A DNA stretch of 64,000 nt from Moraxella nonliquefaciens (GCF_001679005.1 NZ_LXTW01000003.1:62930-126929); one strand, 5' to 3'. Positions 35,413-44,525 are shown, counted from the stretch's first letter. Notes: generated by a model not told the origin, from the sequence alone. Translations and numbers: made by a program.

Positions 35413-35452
35413 ATCATTAAAAATTTGCCTATGATAGCAAATTTTTAATGAT
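35413..35452 (-). promoter_or_regulatory. Long AT-rich hairpin at the lgt start
   Basis: 16-bp perfect inverted repeat (35413-35428 with 35437-35452), loop 8 bases. On the minus strand it is followed by a T run and then the lgt ATG. It has the form of an intrinsic terminator placed over the translation start, or of a palindromic operator. Confidence 0.6.
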
Positions 35453-35593
35453 TTTTAAATCAAATTAAACCAAATGCAATTTTGATGGTCAATTTAAAAG
35501 CAAATCCAAAAATAAGGTTAAAAAGCAAGCTAAGTACCTAAGTACGATGGTATCTGCTTTATGAAGTGGATAAGTAAATCCAATTTGGGTCAA

Positions 35594-35995
35594 TCATTCG
35601 CCATAAATCTTGATGTGTTGGGCAAAAGCACAGCCCTTTTGGCGAGCAGCAACCACCATGGCATCATGCTCACCATAGAGTTTGGCTAGGGTGTTGGTTT
35701 TGGCTTGTTTTGTGCCACCACCTAGCCCTGCACCCACACTGATGGATGGATAGATACCGCCACGACCACCCACAAGACCAATGCCAATACCTGTGGCAGA
35801 CAGTTTGGTATTTTGGTTTTCGGTTGCCTTGGCACTTTGGCTGATGCGAGCGACCTCGCTTTGTAGAAGGTTACAATCATGACCTTGATAATTGGTAGGA
35901 TTGACGTATTGAGGGACGATGTTGGTTGTGGCACAACCTGTTAAAGCGACAGCGACAGCCGTTAATAAGATATGTGCTTTTTTTGTGGTTTTCAT
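35594..35995 (-). CDS. Small hypothetical lipoprotein
   Basis: 133 residues. Signal with lipobox ALTGC (Cys at residue 21). Central Gly-rich stretch (GIGIGLVGGRGGIYPSISVGAGLGGG) and two further cysteines in the mature part (DCNLL, KGCAFA), which could form a disulfide. Function unknown. Separate from lgt, which begins about 190 bases downstream. Confidence 0.8.
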   Translation of the reverse strand: MKTTKKAHILLTAVAVALTGCATTNIVPQYVNPTNYQGHDCNLLQSEVARISQSAKATENQNTKLSATGIGIGLVGGRGGIYPSISVGAGLGGGTKQAKTNTLAKLYGEHDAMVVAARQKGCAFAQHIKIYGE

Positions 35996-36045
35996 GCAAA
36001 TGCCTGCCTGATAAGGGGTTGTGATGAGAGTTTGTGGGTATTGGG

Positions 36046-36363
36046 TTATTTGTTTTGTCCAGCACAGTTAGGACTATTTGGGATGGCCGTCAATGCTGTC
36101 CATTCAGCAGGGGTGTAGGCATGGATGGCTAGGGCGTGTACCGTACCCCCTTGTATGGTCAGATGGGGATTGACCAGATTATAGACGAGCTGATGGCGGA
36201 ATGCCAAACGTTTGCCATCAAAGGCATCACTGACAATGATGAGTTTAAAGTGACTCTCTTTGCCATCAAAATACCCTGCGTGCATGTGGCTTTCGTTGTC
36301 CAGTGTCAAGTGTATGGGGTTTAGGGCATTTAGGGCATGGGTTAGGGCGGTTTGGGTCTTCAT
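36046..36363 (-). CDS. bolA: BolA family protein
   Basis: 105 residues with the BolA domain: LDNESHMHAGYFDGKESHFKLIIVSDAFDGKRLAFRHQLVYNLV, including the conserved histidine positions that bind Fe-S with monothiol glutaredoxins. Acts in iron-sulfur homeostasis and cell shape. C-terminal extension TPAEWTALTAIPNSPNCAGQNK is usual for BolA. Upstream lies a short divergent gene. Confidence 0.9.
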   Translation of the reverse strand: MKTQTALTHALNALNPIHLTLDNESHMHAGYFDGKESHFKLIIVSDAFDGKRLAFRHQLVYNLVNPHLTIQGGTVHALAIHAYTPAEWTALTAIPNSPNCAGQNK

Positions 36364-36500
36364 GAGTTTATCAAGTTTGTTAATGGGTCTTAGGATTGAT
36401 GGGTTGGTATGGTTGTTTGAACCAACAATAACGATTATAATACCACATTAACAGAGCAAATATCAAAGACAGACACGCCCAAAATTACAAAGAGAGCATC

Positions 36501-36692
36501 ATGACCGATCAATTGACAGACAATGCCCCAACTCCAAGCGACGTTCCGCCTCCACCTGTACCACCTGACGATGATGAATGTTGTCATAATAGATGTGGTG
36601 AGTTGTGCGTATTTGATATTTATCAATCACAAAAGGCAGATTATAATGCCAAATGGGGTCATGTGATTGATAAGATGAATGAAAACGAATGA
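36501..36692 (+). CDS. Small oxidoreductase-like domain protein
   Basis: 63 residues. Proline-rich segment PPPPVPPDDDECCHNRCGELCVFDIYQ matches a short uncharacterised family named oxidoreductase-like N-terminal domain, with four Cys (CC, C, C) in the PxxxCCxxxCxxCxxDxY pattern, perhaps metal binding. Divergent from bolA and separated from it by about 137 bases. No signal peptide. Confidence 0.75.
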   Translation: MTDQLTDNAPTPSDVPPPPVPPDDDECCHNRCGELCVFDIYQSQKADYNAKWGHVIDKMNENE

Positions 36693-36851
36693 ATGATGTG
36701 TTATGTCTTTTTAGTAATGACGATTAAAAAGTCGTTTTTGTAAAAATTCTATGAATGGTTTTGGTTGTTTCAATCATAAAATTCACCAAATAATTCTCAC
36801 AATTTTGCCAAAAAATGTTACACTAAGCCAAATTTTAAATGATAAATATTC

Positions 36852-37814
36852 ATGAAAACCGCCATCATCCTTGTTAATTTGGGCACACCTGACGAACCGA
36901 CTGTGCAGGGTGTTCGCCGTTATTTGCGTGAGTTTTTGTCTGATACTCGTGTGATTGAAATTCCCCCCTTTATTTGGCAAATCATCCTAAATCTGTTTGT
37001 GCTGACCACTCGCCCCAAGCGTGTCGCCCATGCTTATCAAAGTGTGTGGACATCTGATGGTTCACCGCTATTGGCGATTTTAAAACAGCAGGCAACCCTA
37101 CTACAAGACCATCTTGCCAAACAGGGTAAAAATATTGCTGTGTTTGCCGCAACCACCTATGGTAATCCCAATATTAAGACAGTCATGGCAGATTTGCAGG
37201 ACAAAGGTTATGATGATTTTATCGTCTTTTCACTGTATCCACAGTATTCAGCGACGACCACAGGGGCGGTATTTGATAAAGTGGCAGAATATTGTATGAA
37301 AAAACGTAACATGCCCTCTGTGCAGTTTACTAGGGGTTATCACGACCACCCTTTGTATATACAGGCACTGGCAGAGAGCATTCGTAAGTTTTGGACAAAG
37401 CAGGGGCGAGCTGATAGATTGCTGATGAGCTTTCATGGCATACCCAAGCCTTATGTTGACAAAGGAGACCCTTATGCTGATGAGTGTCGCAAAACGGCGG
37501 TTTTGGTTGCAAGTGAGTTGGGACTTAATACACATGAATGGGCGATAAGTTTTCAATCACGTTTTGGCGCCCAAGAATGGCTAAAACCCTATACCGATGA
37601 ACTGCTTACCGAGTGGGGTAAGCAGGGCGTATCAGTGCAAGTGCTAAGCCCTGCTTTTTCTGCTGACTGCTTAGAGACCTTAGAGGAGCTTGCCATAGAA
37701 AACCATGATAATTTTATGAATGCTGGCGGTAAATCATATGAATATATCCCTGCTCTAAATACCGATGAGATACATATTAAGTTGATGGCAGAGATTGTGG
37801 GGCGGTACTTGTAA
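36852..37814 (+). CDS. hemH: Ferrochelatase
   Basis: 320 residues. Family landmarks: ILVNLGTPDEPT near the start, PQYSATTTGAVFD, SFHGIPKPYVDKGDPYADEC with the catalytic His, and SPAFSADCLETLEELAIEN with the conserved Glu. Inserts Fe(II) into protoporphyrin IX as the last step of haem synthesis, feeding the cytochromes. ATG at 36852. Stands alone. Confidence 0.96.
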   Translation: MKTAIILVNLGTPDEPTVQGVRRYLREFLSDTRVIEIPPFIWQIILNLFVLTTRPKRVAHAYQSVWTSDGSPLLAILKQQATLLQDHLAKQGKNIAVFAATTYGNPNIKTVMADLQDKGYDDFIVFSLYPQYSATTTGAVFDKVAEYCMKKRNMPSVQFTRGYHDHPLYIQALAESIRKFWTKQGRADRLLMSFHGIPKPYVDKGDPYADECRKTAVLVASELGLNTHEWAISFQSRFGAQEWLKPYTDELLTEWGKQGVSVQVLSPAFSADCLETLEELAIENHDNFMNAGGKSYEYIPALNTDEIHIKLMAEIVGRYL

Positions 37815-37931
37815 TACAGTGCCTTACGTACCAACTTTGTGCCAAAATTTACCGTCAAAATAGATGACTAAATTAGGCAGGCGTGGTAAACTAACAAATT
37901 TATTTGAAAAATATTTTTGGAAATGGGTGCT

Positions 37932-38813
37932 ATGAGTACTTTTTTGGTAATTATCATTGTATCGGTCATTTTGATTGGGTTGGGTCTGATTGTTCGTAGC
38001 GTATTTACCAAGGACTTTAAGGGTGATGCTAAGATATTGGCGTACAAGGACGGTTTGCCAATTTTGCCTCGTGATGAGCGTGGGCAGTCAGCACTTTTCA
38101 TCAACAAACACAATCAAACAGCCAATACTAAGTCTGTCAAATCAGAACAACCGCTTAGCGATGAAAGTAAAGCCGATGCCCTATCAAGCCTTGCCATGGT
38201 TGCAAGTCAGGATTCTAACACGCATGACCATCATTCTCCCCAAGATGACAAAGCCGTCCATGTCTTGACTGATGAGCCCATCAAAAAGGAGCGATTTACC
38301 GAACCATCTGGCAACTTTACTCAGAATTCACCTGTGCTTGACCGCCATCTTGAACAGCAACAAGCCTTTGATCAAGATAATGACCCCTTGCTAAACGCCC
38401 AAGAGACGGTAACGGTTGTCATTACTCCCAAGAACCAATACAGTGGACTTTCAGGCAGGGCGGTGCTTGATATTGTCAGAGCCTATGGATTAAAATACGG
38501 TGTGATGAATATGTATCATCGCTATGAGCGTGAAGATGGCACGGGTAAGTTATGGTTTAGCATGTTGGGGGTAGGCTATGATGGGCTAGTAGAAGGTTTT
38601 GATTTGAATACCTTAACCGACAGTCATTTTAGTGGCTTATCGCTGTTTTTATCTTTGCCACATCCTCATGCTCTGCGCGGTTTTGACAGCATGGTATCTG
38701 TTGCCCAGATGATTGCCAAAGACATTAATGCTGATGTGCACGATGATGAAGGTTACATCTTAGATGGGACGTATTTGGCGAAGTTGCGTGCCAAAGTGGC
38801 TGATTATCGCTGA
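37932..38813 (+). CDS. zipA: Cell division protein ZipA
   Basis: 293 residues from ATG 37932 (MSTFLVIII); an ATG three codons earlier is possible. One N-terminal membrane segment, an acidic/Pro-rich variable linker to about residue 160, then a ZipA C-terminal FtsZ-binding domain with VTVVITPKNQYSGLSGRAVLDIVRAYGLKYG and the final GGYILDGTYLAKLR-like block. Anchors FtsZ to the inner membrane. Followed by ligA, the same neighbour as in E. coli, but a terminator separates them here. Confidence 0.92.
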   Translation: MSTFLVIIIVSVILIGLGLIVRSVFTKDFKGDAKILAYKDGLPILPRDERGQSALFINKHNQTANTKSVKSEQPLSDESKADALSSLAMVASQDSNTHDHHSPQDDKAVHVLTDEPIKKERFTEPSGNFTQNSPVLDRHLEQQQAFDQDNDPLLNAQETVTVVITPKNQYSGLSGRAVLDIVRAYGLKYGVMNMYHRYEREDGTGKLWFSMLGVGYDGLVEGFDLNTLTDSHFSGLSLFLSLPHPHALRGFDSMVSVAQMIAKDINADVHDDEGYILDGTYLAKLRAKVADYR

Positions 38814-38825
38814 TGTGCCTCACTC

Positions 38826-38852
38826 AAAAGCCGTCTTTTAGGGCGGTTTTTT
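38826..38852 (+). terminator. Terminator after zipA
   Basis: 10-bp stem with two G-T pairs (38826-38835 with 38842-38851), loop of six bases, ending in a run of six T. Lies between zipA and ligA. Confidence 0.75.
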
Positions 38853-38887
38853 AAACGTTAGATTTTAATCATTATTTACAAAATAAC

Positions 38888-40957
38888 ATGACCGATTTAT
38901 TTGCCCCTTTATCTGCTGATATGCCTGCCAATGACAAGATGGCGATTATTGCCCAAATGCGTAAACTCATCAGAGTCCTAAAACACCATAATCACGCCTA
39001 TTATGTACTGGATCATCCAACCATTACAGATGGTGAGTATGACAGTTTGCGTGCCAAATTAGTCCAGCTGGAAAATGACTTTCCCACGCTAAAACAACAA
39101 GACAGCCCAACCGATAACGTGGGTGATACGCCTTTGCCATTTTTTACTCAGGTCAGTCATGATTTGCCCATGTTATCGCTTGCTAATGCCTTTAATGCTG
39201 ATGATGTGGCAAATTTTGTTCGCCGTGTTAATGAGCGTTTAGATGGCAAAAACCAAAATCCTGAATTTGAAATGGAACTTAAATTGGACGGTTTGGCGGT
39301 ATCTTTAAAATACATCAATGGTGTATTTAGTCAAGCACTCACTCGTGGAGATGGGCAGGTGGGTGAGGATATTACGCACAACGTTCGCACCATTTATAAC
39401 CTACCACTTGTACTTGATGACTGTCAAGACATTGATCTTTTAGAGGTGCGTGGCGAGGTGTTAATGCCAAAAGCAGGATTTTTAAAATTAAACGAACAAA
39501 GTCGTAAACGTGGCGAGAGGGTCTTTGCCAACCCCAGAAACGCAGCAGCAGGGTCATTAAGACAGCTAAATCCTGCCATCGCCAAATCCCGTCCGCTGGC
39601 TTTTTATGGTTATTCGGTCAATCAAGGTCTGCCCAATGCCATCACAACCCAAAGTGGAGCAATGCGTTTTTTGCAGGCACAGGGGTTTGATGTATCGCCC
39701 TTTAAAGTGGTGGCAAACTTACAACAAATTGATGACTTTTATCAAGAGACCATTACCAAACGAGATGAGTTGCCCTTTGAGATTGATGGCATGGTGGTTA
39801 AATTAAACTCGCTTGCCTTACAAGATGATTTGGGGTTTTTAAGTCGTGAGCCACGTTGGGCGACTGCTTACAAATTCCCTGCCACGACCGCCACAACACG
39901 CCTACTGGATGTAGAATGGCAAGTGGGACGTACAGGGCAACTCACCCCTGTGGGTAAGCTTGAACCTGTCAATGTTGGGGGCGTTACCGTGAGTAACGTT
40001 ACCTTGCATAACTTTGGCGAGATTGAACGGCTTGGGGTCATGATGGGCGACATTGTGAGCATTCACAGAGCAGGGGAGGTAATCCCCAAAGTGTCCAATG
40101 TGATGGAAAATTTGCGTGATGATAATGTACGTGCAATCCATCTGCCAAATACCTGCCCTGTTTGTGATTCGCCTGTGGTGTTGCCAGATGGCGAAGCTTT
40201 GGCACGTTGCATGGGGGGACTGGTCTGTACCGCCCAAGCCCAAGAAGCCTTAATACATTTTGTTTCACGAAAAGCCATGGATATTGATGGTTTGGGGTCG
40301 CAGCGGCTCATTAAGTTTTTTGATATGCAGCTGATTAAGACCGTGGCAGACATTTATCGTTTGACAGATAAAGCACAGGTTTTACAAAAACTAGAAGGTT
40401 TGGGTGAAAAGTCGGTTGCTAATATGCTCTTTGCCATTGAAAAATCCAAAAACACAACCTTATCACGTTTTATTTTTGCTTTGGGCATTCGTGGTGTGGG
40501 CGAGAGTACGGCACGAAATTTGGCTGAGCATTTTGGTCGGTTGGACAGATTGCAAAATGCCAGTGTGGATGAACTGTTAAAAGTGGTGGATATTGGCAAG
40601 ATTACCGCCAAAAATATCCATGAGTTTTTTCGCACAAAGCATAACATGGAGGTAGTTAATGATTTGATGGCATTGGGTGTGCATTGGCAAGCGGTTGTCA
40701 AGAATACAGCTAATGCCCCACTTGATGGTCAAACATGGGTGATAACAGGCACACTTGAAGTCATGGGGCGAGATGAGATCAAAGCTCATCTACATGCGTT
40801 GGGGGCAAAGGTTGTAGGGTCGGTGTCTACCAAAACAAGTGTGCTGCTGGCTGGGGATAAAGCAGGCTCTAAGCTGAACAAGGCAGATGAGCTTGGTGTG
40901 CGTGTGGTGAGTGAAAGCGAGTTTTTGGCATTATTGGCAGAGTATGGCAGGATGTGA
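38888..40957 (+). CDS. ligA: NAD-dependent DNA ligase
   Basis: 689 residues. Adenylation motif ELKLDGLAVSL with the active-site Lys, oligomer-binding domain, tetra-cysteine zinc finger (CPVCDSPVV then CMGGLVC), helix-hairpin-helix repeats, and a C-terminal BRCT domain (LDGQTWVITGTLEVMGRDEIKAHLHALGAKVVGSVS). Joins Okazaki fragments and repairs nicks. ATG 38888 starts MTDLFAPLS. Own transcript probably begins after the zipA terminator. Confidence 0.98.
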   Translation: MTDLFAPLSADMPANDKMAIIAQMRKLIRVLKHHNHAYYVLDHPTITDGEYDSLRAKLVQLENDFPTLKQQDSPTDNVGDTPLPFFTQVSHDLPMLSLANAFNADDVANFVRRVNERLDGKNQNPEFEMELKLDGLAVSLKYINGVFSQALTRGDGQVGEDITHNVRTIYNLPLVLDDCQDIDLLEVRGEVLMPKAGFLKLNEQSRKRGERVFANPRNAAAGSLRQLNPAIAKSRPLAFYGYSVNQGLPNAITTQSGAMRFLQAQGFDVSPFKVVANLQQIDDFYQETITKRDELPFEIDGMVVKLNSLALQDDLGFLSREPRWATAYKFPATTATTRLLDVEWQVGRTGQLTPVGKLEPVNVGGVTVSNVTLHNFGEIERLGVMMGDIVSIHRAGEVIPKVSNVMENLRDDNVRAIHLPNTCPVCDSPVVLPDGEALARCMGGLVCTAQAQEALIHFVSRKAMDIDGLGSQRLIKFFDMQLIKTVADIYRLTDKAQVLQKLEGLGEKSVANMLFAIEKSKNTTLSRFIFALGIRGVGESTARNLAEHFGRLDRLQNASVDELLKVVDIGKITAKNIHEFFRTKHNMEVVNDLMALGVHWQAVVKNTANAPLDGQTWVITGTLEVMGRDEIKAHLHALGAKVVGSVSTKTSVLLAGDKAGSKLNKADELGVRVVSESEFLALLAEYGRM

Positions 40958-41143
40958 TGATGGCTGTCGTATTGAAAAATGTTAAAAATTTTTGATAAGA
41001 ACGCACCTGCCTTTATTATGATTTATCATCTTTTATCATGATTTGTCATCAAAGCACCCATTTAATCATTAAAATTTTCGTAAAACTCCGATTTTATTGG
41101 GTTTAGATTTTTTATAAAGGCAGGTACGTTTTATTGTCATCAG

Positions 41144-41617
41144 TTATTGCAAGACTGACCGAATCAATTTTTCGGCATTGGCAAGAGTATCTTCGACATC
41201 AGATGGCTGGATTTGACTGCCTTTAATCAACTCATTGGCAGGGGTGTATATGACCTGTACCTGCCCATCAGTTTCGGTGATTAGCACCTTTAAGGGTAAT
41301 GCTAGGGCAAAAGCAGGGTCTTTTTTCATGAGCGGTGTGCCTGCTTTGGGGCTGCCATAGATAATCACGGTGGCAGGTTGCATGGTCATACCGTCATCTT
41401 GGGCAGCTTTGGCGTGATCAATGGTGGCAAATACAGTCATGCCTTTGCTTTGGATGGCAGATTTTAGGCGACTAACCGTGGTATTAAAATCATAAGGGCT
41501 AACTAGATTGGTGTGAGTCATGGCGGTGGCTTTTGTTGGTTCGTGGACAGGACTGATGGCAGTACATGCACTAAGTGATAAGGTCAGGGCAAGTAAGGCT
41601 AAGCTGGGGGTTTTCAT
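41144..41617 (-). CDS. DUF302 lipoprotein
   Basis: 157 residues. Lipobox LSLSAC (Cys at residue 18), then a DUF302 domain: PYDFNTTVSRLKSAIQSKGMTVFATIDHAKAAQDDGMTMQPATVIIYGSPKAGTPLM. These domains are found in periplasmic proteins of unknown function, often in redox or stress contexts. Single gene. Confidence 0.85.
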   Translation of the reverse strand: MKTPSLALLALTLSLSACTAISPVHEPTKATAMTHTNLVSPYDFNTTVSRLKSAIQSKGMTVFATIDHAKAAQDDGMTMQPATVIIYGSPKAGTPLMKKDPAFALALPLKVLITETDGQVQVIYTPANELIKGSQIQPSDVEDTLANAEKLIRSVLQ

Positions 41618-41771
41618 GATATTTTCCTAAAATAAATTTCCTAAAAATACAACTGGGCATCTTTGCCTTTGTCATCTGTTGTGCTGTCATAAAATGACTG
41701 TTTTGGTTTAAGGCAGTTCAACTACAAGTTAAGTTTTTAAATCAAGTCATCAATAATTAATTGCATCATTA

Positions 41772-41803
41772 AAGATTTAACATGATGAAGATTTAACATG
41801 ATG
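41772..41803. repeat. 16-bp tandem duplication
   Basis: Unit aagatttaacatgatg occurs twice in direct succession without change (41772-41787, 41788-41803). Confidence 0.95.
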
Positions 41804-41831
41804 AGTCTGACATGCCCCATATTAGCACCAA

Positions 41832-41867
41832 ATGAGATAAAAATAAAGTATGAGATAAAAATAAAGT
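41832..41867. repeat. 18-bp tandem duplication
   Basis: Unit atgagataaaaataaagt occurs twice without change (41832-41849, 41850-41867), about 30 bases before the -35 element of the tRNA-Trp promoter. Confidence 0.95.
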
Positions 41868-41897
41868 CAAAAATTTTAGTAAAAGTTCAAAAAGTAC

Positions 41898-41925
41898 TTG
41901 CAAATACCAAAAATATGTATATAAT
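41898..41925 (+). promoter_or_regulatory. Promoter of tRNA-Trp and the secE-nusG operon
   Basis: TTGCAA (41898-41903), 16 bases, then TATAAT (41920-41925), 19 bases before the mature tRNA. The same -35 hexamer is used in the rpoB promoter at 45882. Confidence 0.75.
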
Positions 41926-41944
41926 AGCAGTCCTTAACAACCTT

Positions 41945-42020
41945 AGGCGACTGGCTCAATTGGTAGAGCAGCGGACTCCAAATCCGCAGGTTGGGGGTTC
42001 GAGTCCCTCGTCGCCTGCCA
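41945..42020 (+). tRNA. tRNA-Trp (anticodon CCA)
   Basis: Full cloverleaf. Acceptor AGGCGAC pairs with GTCGCCT. D loop CTCAATTGGTAGAGC. Anticodon stem GCGGA / TCCGC with CCA at 41978-41980. T arm GGGGGTTCGAGTCCCTC. 3' CCA encoded at 42018-42020. Directly upstream of secE. Confidence 0.98.
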
Positions 42021-42077
42021 TCTTTTTGCATTCCCCTTTTTTAATCATCACTTCCTTATTTTAAGGAAATCTCTTGC

Positions 42078-42590
42078 ATGAGCGACAATAAGAATAATTC
42101 CCAACAAAATGACACCAAAGGCGATTTAGAAACTCGTTTGGCGGATGCCAAAGCAACTGCCAAGAGTCTACTAAACAAACGCAAAGCCGTTGTTGTGTCC
42201 GAAGAAAACGTCGTTGATGTGGCAACCACTCGCTCAGGGGTGGATATTGCACTATGGCTGATCGCCATTTTGGCACTTATTAGCTCAACACTCATTTCTA
42301 CCTATTTGCCACGTTATTGGGCACCTGCGACCAGCAGTATCAATCAACTGATTATTACAGCGACTTTGGTAATTTTGGCGGTGATTTGCCTTGCGTTTAC
42401 CCATCAAGGACAGGCCTTTAAAGTACTTCTAAAAGATGCAGGTATTGAACTTCGTCGTGTAACATGGCCTACCAAAAACGAGACCTTTAAATACACATGG
42501 CAGGTCATTGTGGTGATGATTATCGTGGGTCTTATCGTGTGGCTGTTGGATAATTTATTTAATTATCTGCTTGGGTTTATTTTGCATTAA
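42078..42590 (+). CDS. secE: Preprotein translocase subunit SecE
   Basis: 170 residues. Long acidic N-terminal cytoplasmic part, then three membrane segments (GVDIALWLIAILALISSTLI, LIITATLVILAVICLAFTH, WQVIVVMIIVGLIVWLLDNLF). Conserved C-terminal SecE segment is ELRRVTWPTKNETFKYTWQVI. Part of SecYEG in the inner membrane. Longer than the E. coli protein (127). Co-transcribed with nusG after tRNA-Trp. Confidence 0.95.
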   Translation: MSDNKNNSQQNDTKGDLETRLADAKATAKSLLNKRKAVVVSEENVVDVATTRSGVDIALWLIAILALISSTLISTYLPRYWAPATSSINQLIITATLVILAVICLAFTHQGQAFKVLLKDAGIELRRVTWPTKNETFKYTWQVIVVMIIVGLIVWLLDNLFNYLLGFILH

Positions 42591-42640
42591 TCTTACATTT
42601 TATCGGTTCATATCGTTAGTAAATCATTAGGAAAACTATC

Positions 42641-43171
42641 ATGCGTTGGTATATCATTCAAGCATTTTCAGGTTATGAAAAACAAGTTCAACGCGCCTTA
42701 ATTGAGCGTATCAAAAGAAGTGAGCTCTCTGAATATTTCGGTGATGTGCTTGTGCCAACCGAAGAGGTGATTGAGATGCGTGATGGCAAAAAACGCACCG
42801 TTGAGCATAAACTGTTCCCAGGCTATGTGCTTATTGAGATGGAGATGCGTGAGGATACATGGCATGTGGTCAAGGATTGTCCGAATATCTCAGGTTTTAT
42901 TGGTGGCACCAAAGACCAACCTGCACCCATTACTAAAATAGAAGCTGACCGTATTTTAAACCGCATCAATAAGAGTGCAGATGCACCAAGACCGAAGACC
43001 ATGTTTGAACCGGGCGAAGAGGTGCTTATCATTGATGGTCCTTTTGCTGATTTCAAAGGCATGGTTAAAAAAGTGGATTATGAGAAATCTAAATTATCTC
43101 TAACTGTCAGCGTATTTAGTCGTCCAACAGATGTTGAGATTGAATTTGCAAAAGTTGAAAAAACAGTTTAA
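42641..43171 (+). CDS. nusG: Transcription termination/antitermination factor NusG
   Basis: 176 residues. NGN domain (MRWYIIQAFSGYEKQVQRALIERI, PGYVLIEMEM) and C-terminal KOW domain (GEEVLIIDGPFADFKGMVKKVD). Binds RNA polymerase and Rho or S10. Conserved secE-nusG neighbour. Followed by a likely terminator. Confidence 0.98.
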   Translation: MRWYIIQAFSGYEKQVQRALIERIKRSELSEYFGDVLVPTEEVIEMRDGKKRTVEHKLFPGYVLIEMEMREDTWHVVKDCPNISGFIGGTKDQPAPITKIEADRILNRINKSADAPRPKTMFEPGEEVLIIDGPFADFKGMVKKVDYEKSKLSLTVSVFSRPTDVEIEFAKVEKTV

Positions 43172-43204
43172 TTTTTTATAAAAGTCTGTTATAATAACCC
43201 TTTG

Positions 43205-43230
43205 GCTCTGAACAGATGTTTAGAGCTTTT
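43205..43230 (+). terminator. Probable terminator after nusG
   Basis: GCTCTGAAC pairs with GTTTAGAGC (one G-T), loop of four bases, followed by four T. Separates secE-nusG from rplKA. Confidence 0.6.
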
Positions 43231-43245
43231 GATTGATATGAAAAA

Positions 43246-43278
43246 TTAACATGCAACTTAGTTTAACATGCAACTTAG
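43246..43278. repeat. 17-bp-period tandem duplication before rplK
   Basis: ttaacatgcaacttag occurs at 43246-43261 and 43263-43278, in the leader between nusG and rplK. Confidence 0.95.
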
Positions 43279-43392
43279 CACTGAGTTCATTGTTTGATTA
43301 ACTTAGGCGAATTTGAAAGTACTGACTTTTAAATTTGAAACATTACGGGGAGCTAGTTTTAGCGTTATTACCCATCATTGGAGAGCATTCTC

Positions 43393-43824
43393 ATGGCAAA
43401 GAAGATTGATGGCTACATCAAGCTACAAGTGCCTGCTGGTAAAGCAAACCCATCACCACCTATTGGCCCGGCTTTGGGTCAAAAAGGCGTGAATATCATG
43501 GCATTTTGTAAAGAATTTAACGCCGCTTCTGCAAATATTGAACCGGGTCTACCAATTCCTGTGGTTATCACCGTATTTAGCGATAAGTCATTTACGTTTG
43601 TGATGAAGTCACCACCTGCAGCAGTACTACTGCGTAAAGCAGCTGGCATTACCAAAGGTTCTGCTGTTCCTAACAAAACCAAAGTTGGTACAGTTACCCG
43701 TGCCCAGTTAGAAGAAATTGCCAAAACCAAAGAAGCGGACTTGACTGGTGCTGATTTGGATGCGGCTGTACGTACCATCGCTGGTACTGCCCGTTCTATG
43801 GGTCTTAATGTGGAGGGTGTGTAA
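43393..43824 (+). CDS. rplK: 50S ribosomal protein L11
   Basis: 143 residues from ATG 43393, preceded by GGAGAG. Conserved QVPAGKANPSPPIGPALGQKGVNIMAFCKEFN and C-terminal GTARSMGLNVEG. Binds 23S rRNA in the GTPase centre. Stop overlaps the rplA ATG by one base. The long leader from 43172 may hold the L1-binding autoregulatory site by family knowledge. Confidence 0.98.
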   Translation: MAKKIDGYIKLQVPAGKANPSPPIGPALGQKGVNIMAFCKEFNAASANIEPGLPIPVVITVFSDKSFTFVMKSPPAAVLLRKAAGITKGSAVPNKTKVGTVTRAQLEEIAKTKEADLTGADLDAAVRTIAGTARSMGLNVEGV

Positions 43825-44525
43825 TGGCTAAGCTAACCAAGCGTCAAAAGCTAATCAGCGAAAAAGTTGATGCTAACAAACTATATACCATTGAAGAAGC
43901 GGTTGAGATTCTAAACAGCCTACCTGCTGCTAAATTTAAAGAATCTATTGACATTGCCATCAATTTGGGTGTTGATCCACGTAAATCAGACCAAGTGGTT
44001 CGTGGTGCAACCAACCTACCTGCTGGTACTGGCAAAACTAAGCGTGTTGCGGTATTTGCCCAAGGTGCAGCAGCTGATGCCGCCAAAGAGGCAGGTGCAG
44101 ACGTGGTAGGTTTTGAGGACCTGGCAGAGAGTATTAAAGCGGGCAATCTTGATTTTGATGTTGTTATCGCCTCTCCTGATGCCATGCGTGTTGTTGGTCA
44201 GTTGGGTACTGTATTGGGTCCTCGTGGTTTAATGCCAAACCCAAAAGTTGGTACGGTTACCGCTGATGTGGCAACTGCTGTTAAGAACACCAAGGCAGGT
44301 CAAGCCCAATACCGTGTTGATAAATCAGGTATCATTCATGCTTCTATTGGTCAGGTAGGCTTTACAGGCGAACAAATTGAGCAAAATGCCACTGCTTTAT
44401 TAAACGACCTAAAACGTGCCAAACCAGCGACCTCTAAGGGTATTTATATCAAGAAGATTACGCTGTCTAGCACCATGGGGCCTGGTCTTGCTATTGACCC
44501 AGTGCCACACCGTGCTAACAAATAA
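43824..44525 (+). CDS. rplA: 50S ribosomal protein L1
   Basis: 233 residues, canonical length. Contains the conserved ASPDAMRVVGQLGTVLGPRGLMPNPKVGTVT. Forms the L1 stalk and is by family knowledge the repressor of the rplKA mRNA. Start overlaps rplK stop. Confidence 0.98.
   Translation: MAKLTKRQKLISEKVDANKLYTIEEAVEILNSLPAAKFKESIDIAINLGVDPRKSDQVVRGATNLPAGTGKTKRVAVFAQGAAADAAKEAGADVVGFEDLAESIKAGNLDFDVVIASPDAMRVVGQLGTVLGPRGLMPNPKVGTVTADVATAVKNTKAGQAQYRVDKSGIIHASIGQVGFTGEQIEQNATALLNDLKRAKPATSKGIYIKKITLSSTMGPGLAIDPVPHRANK

Larger units (their letters stand above)
41618..41897. other. Intergenic region rich in short tandem duplications
   Basis: No gene of this stretch can be supported. It carries two separate perfect tandem duplications (41772-41803 and 41832-41867) upstream of the tRNA-Trp promoter. 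Both listed separately. Confidence 0.7.

Noticed and set aside
37868..38113. A minus-strand frame opposite the zipA start
   Set aside because: Shadow frame with no ribosome site; the plus strand encodes a clear ZipA N-terminus.
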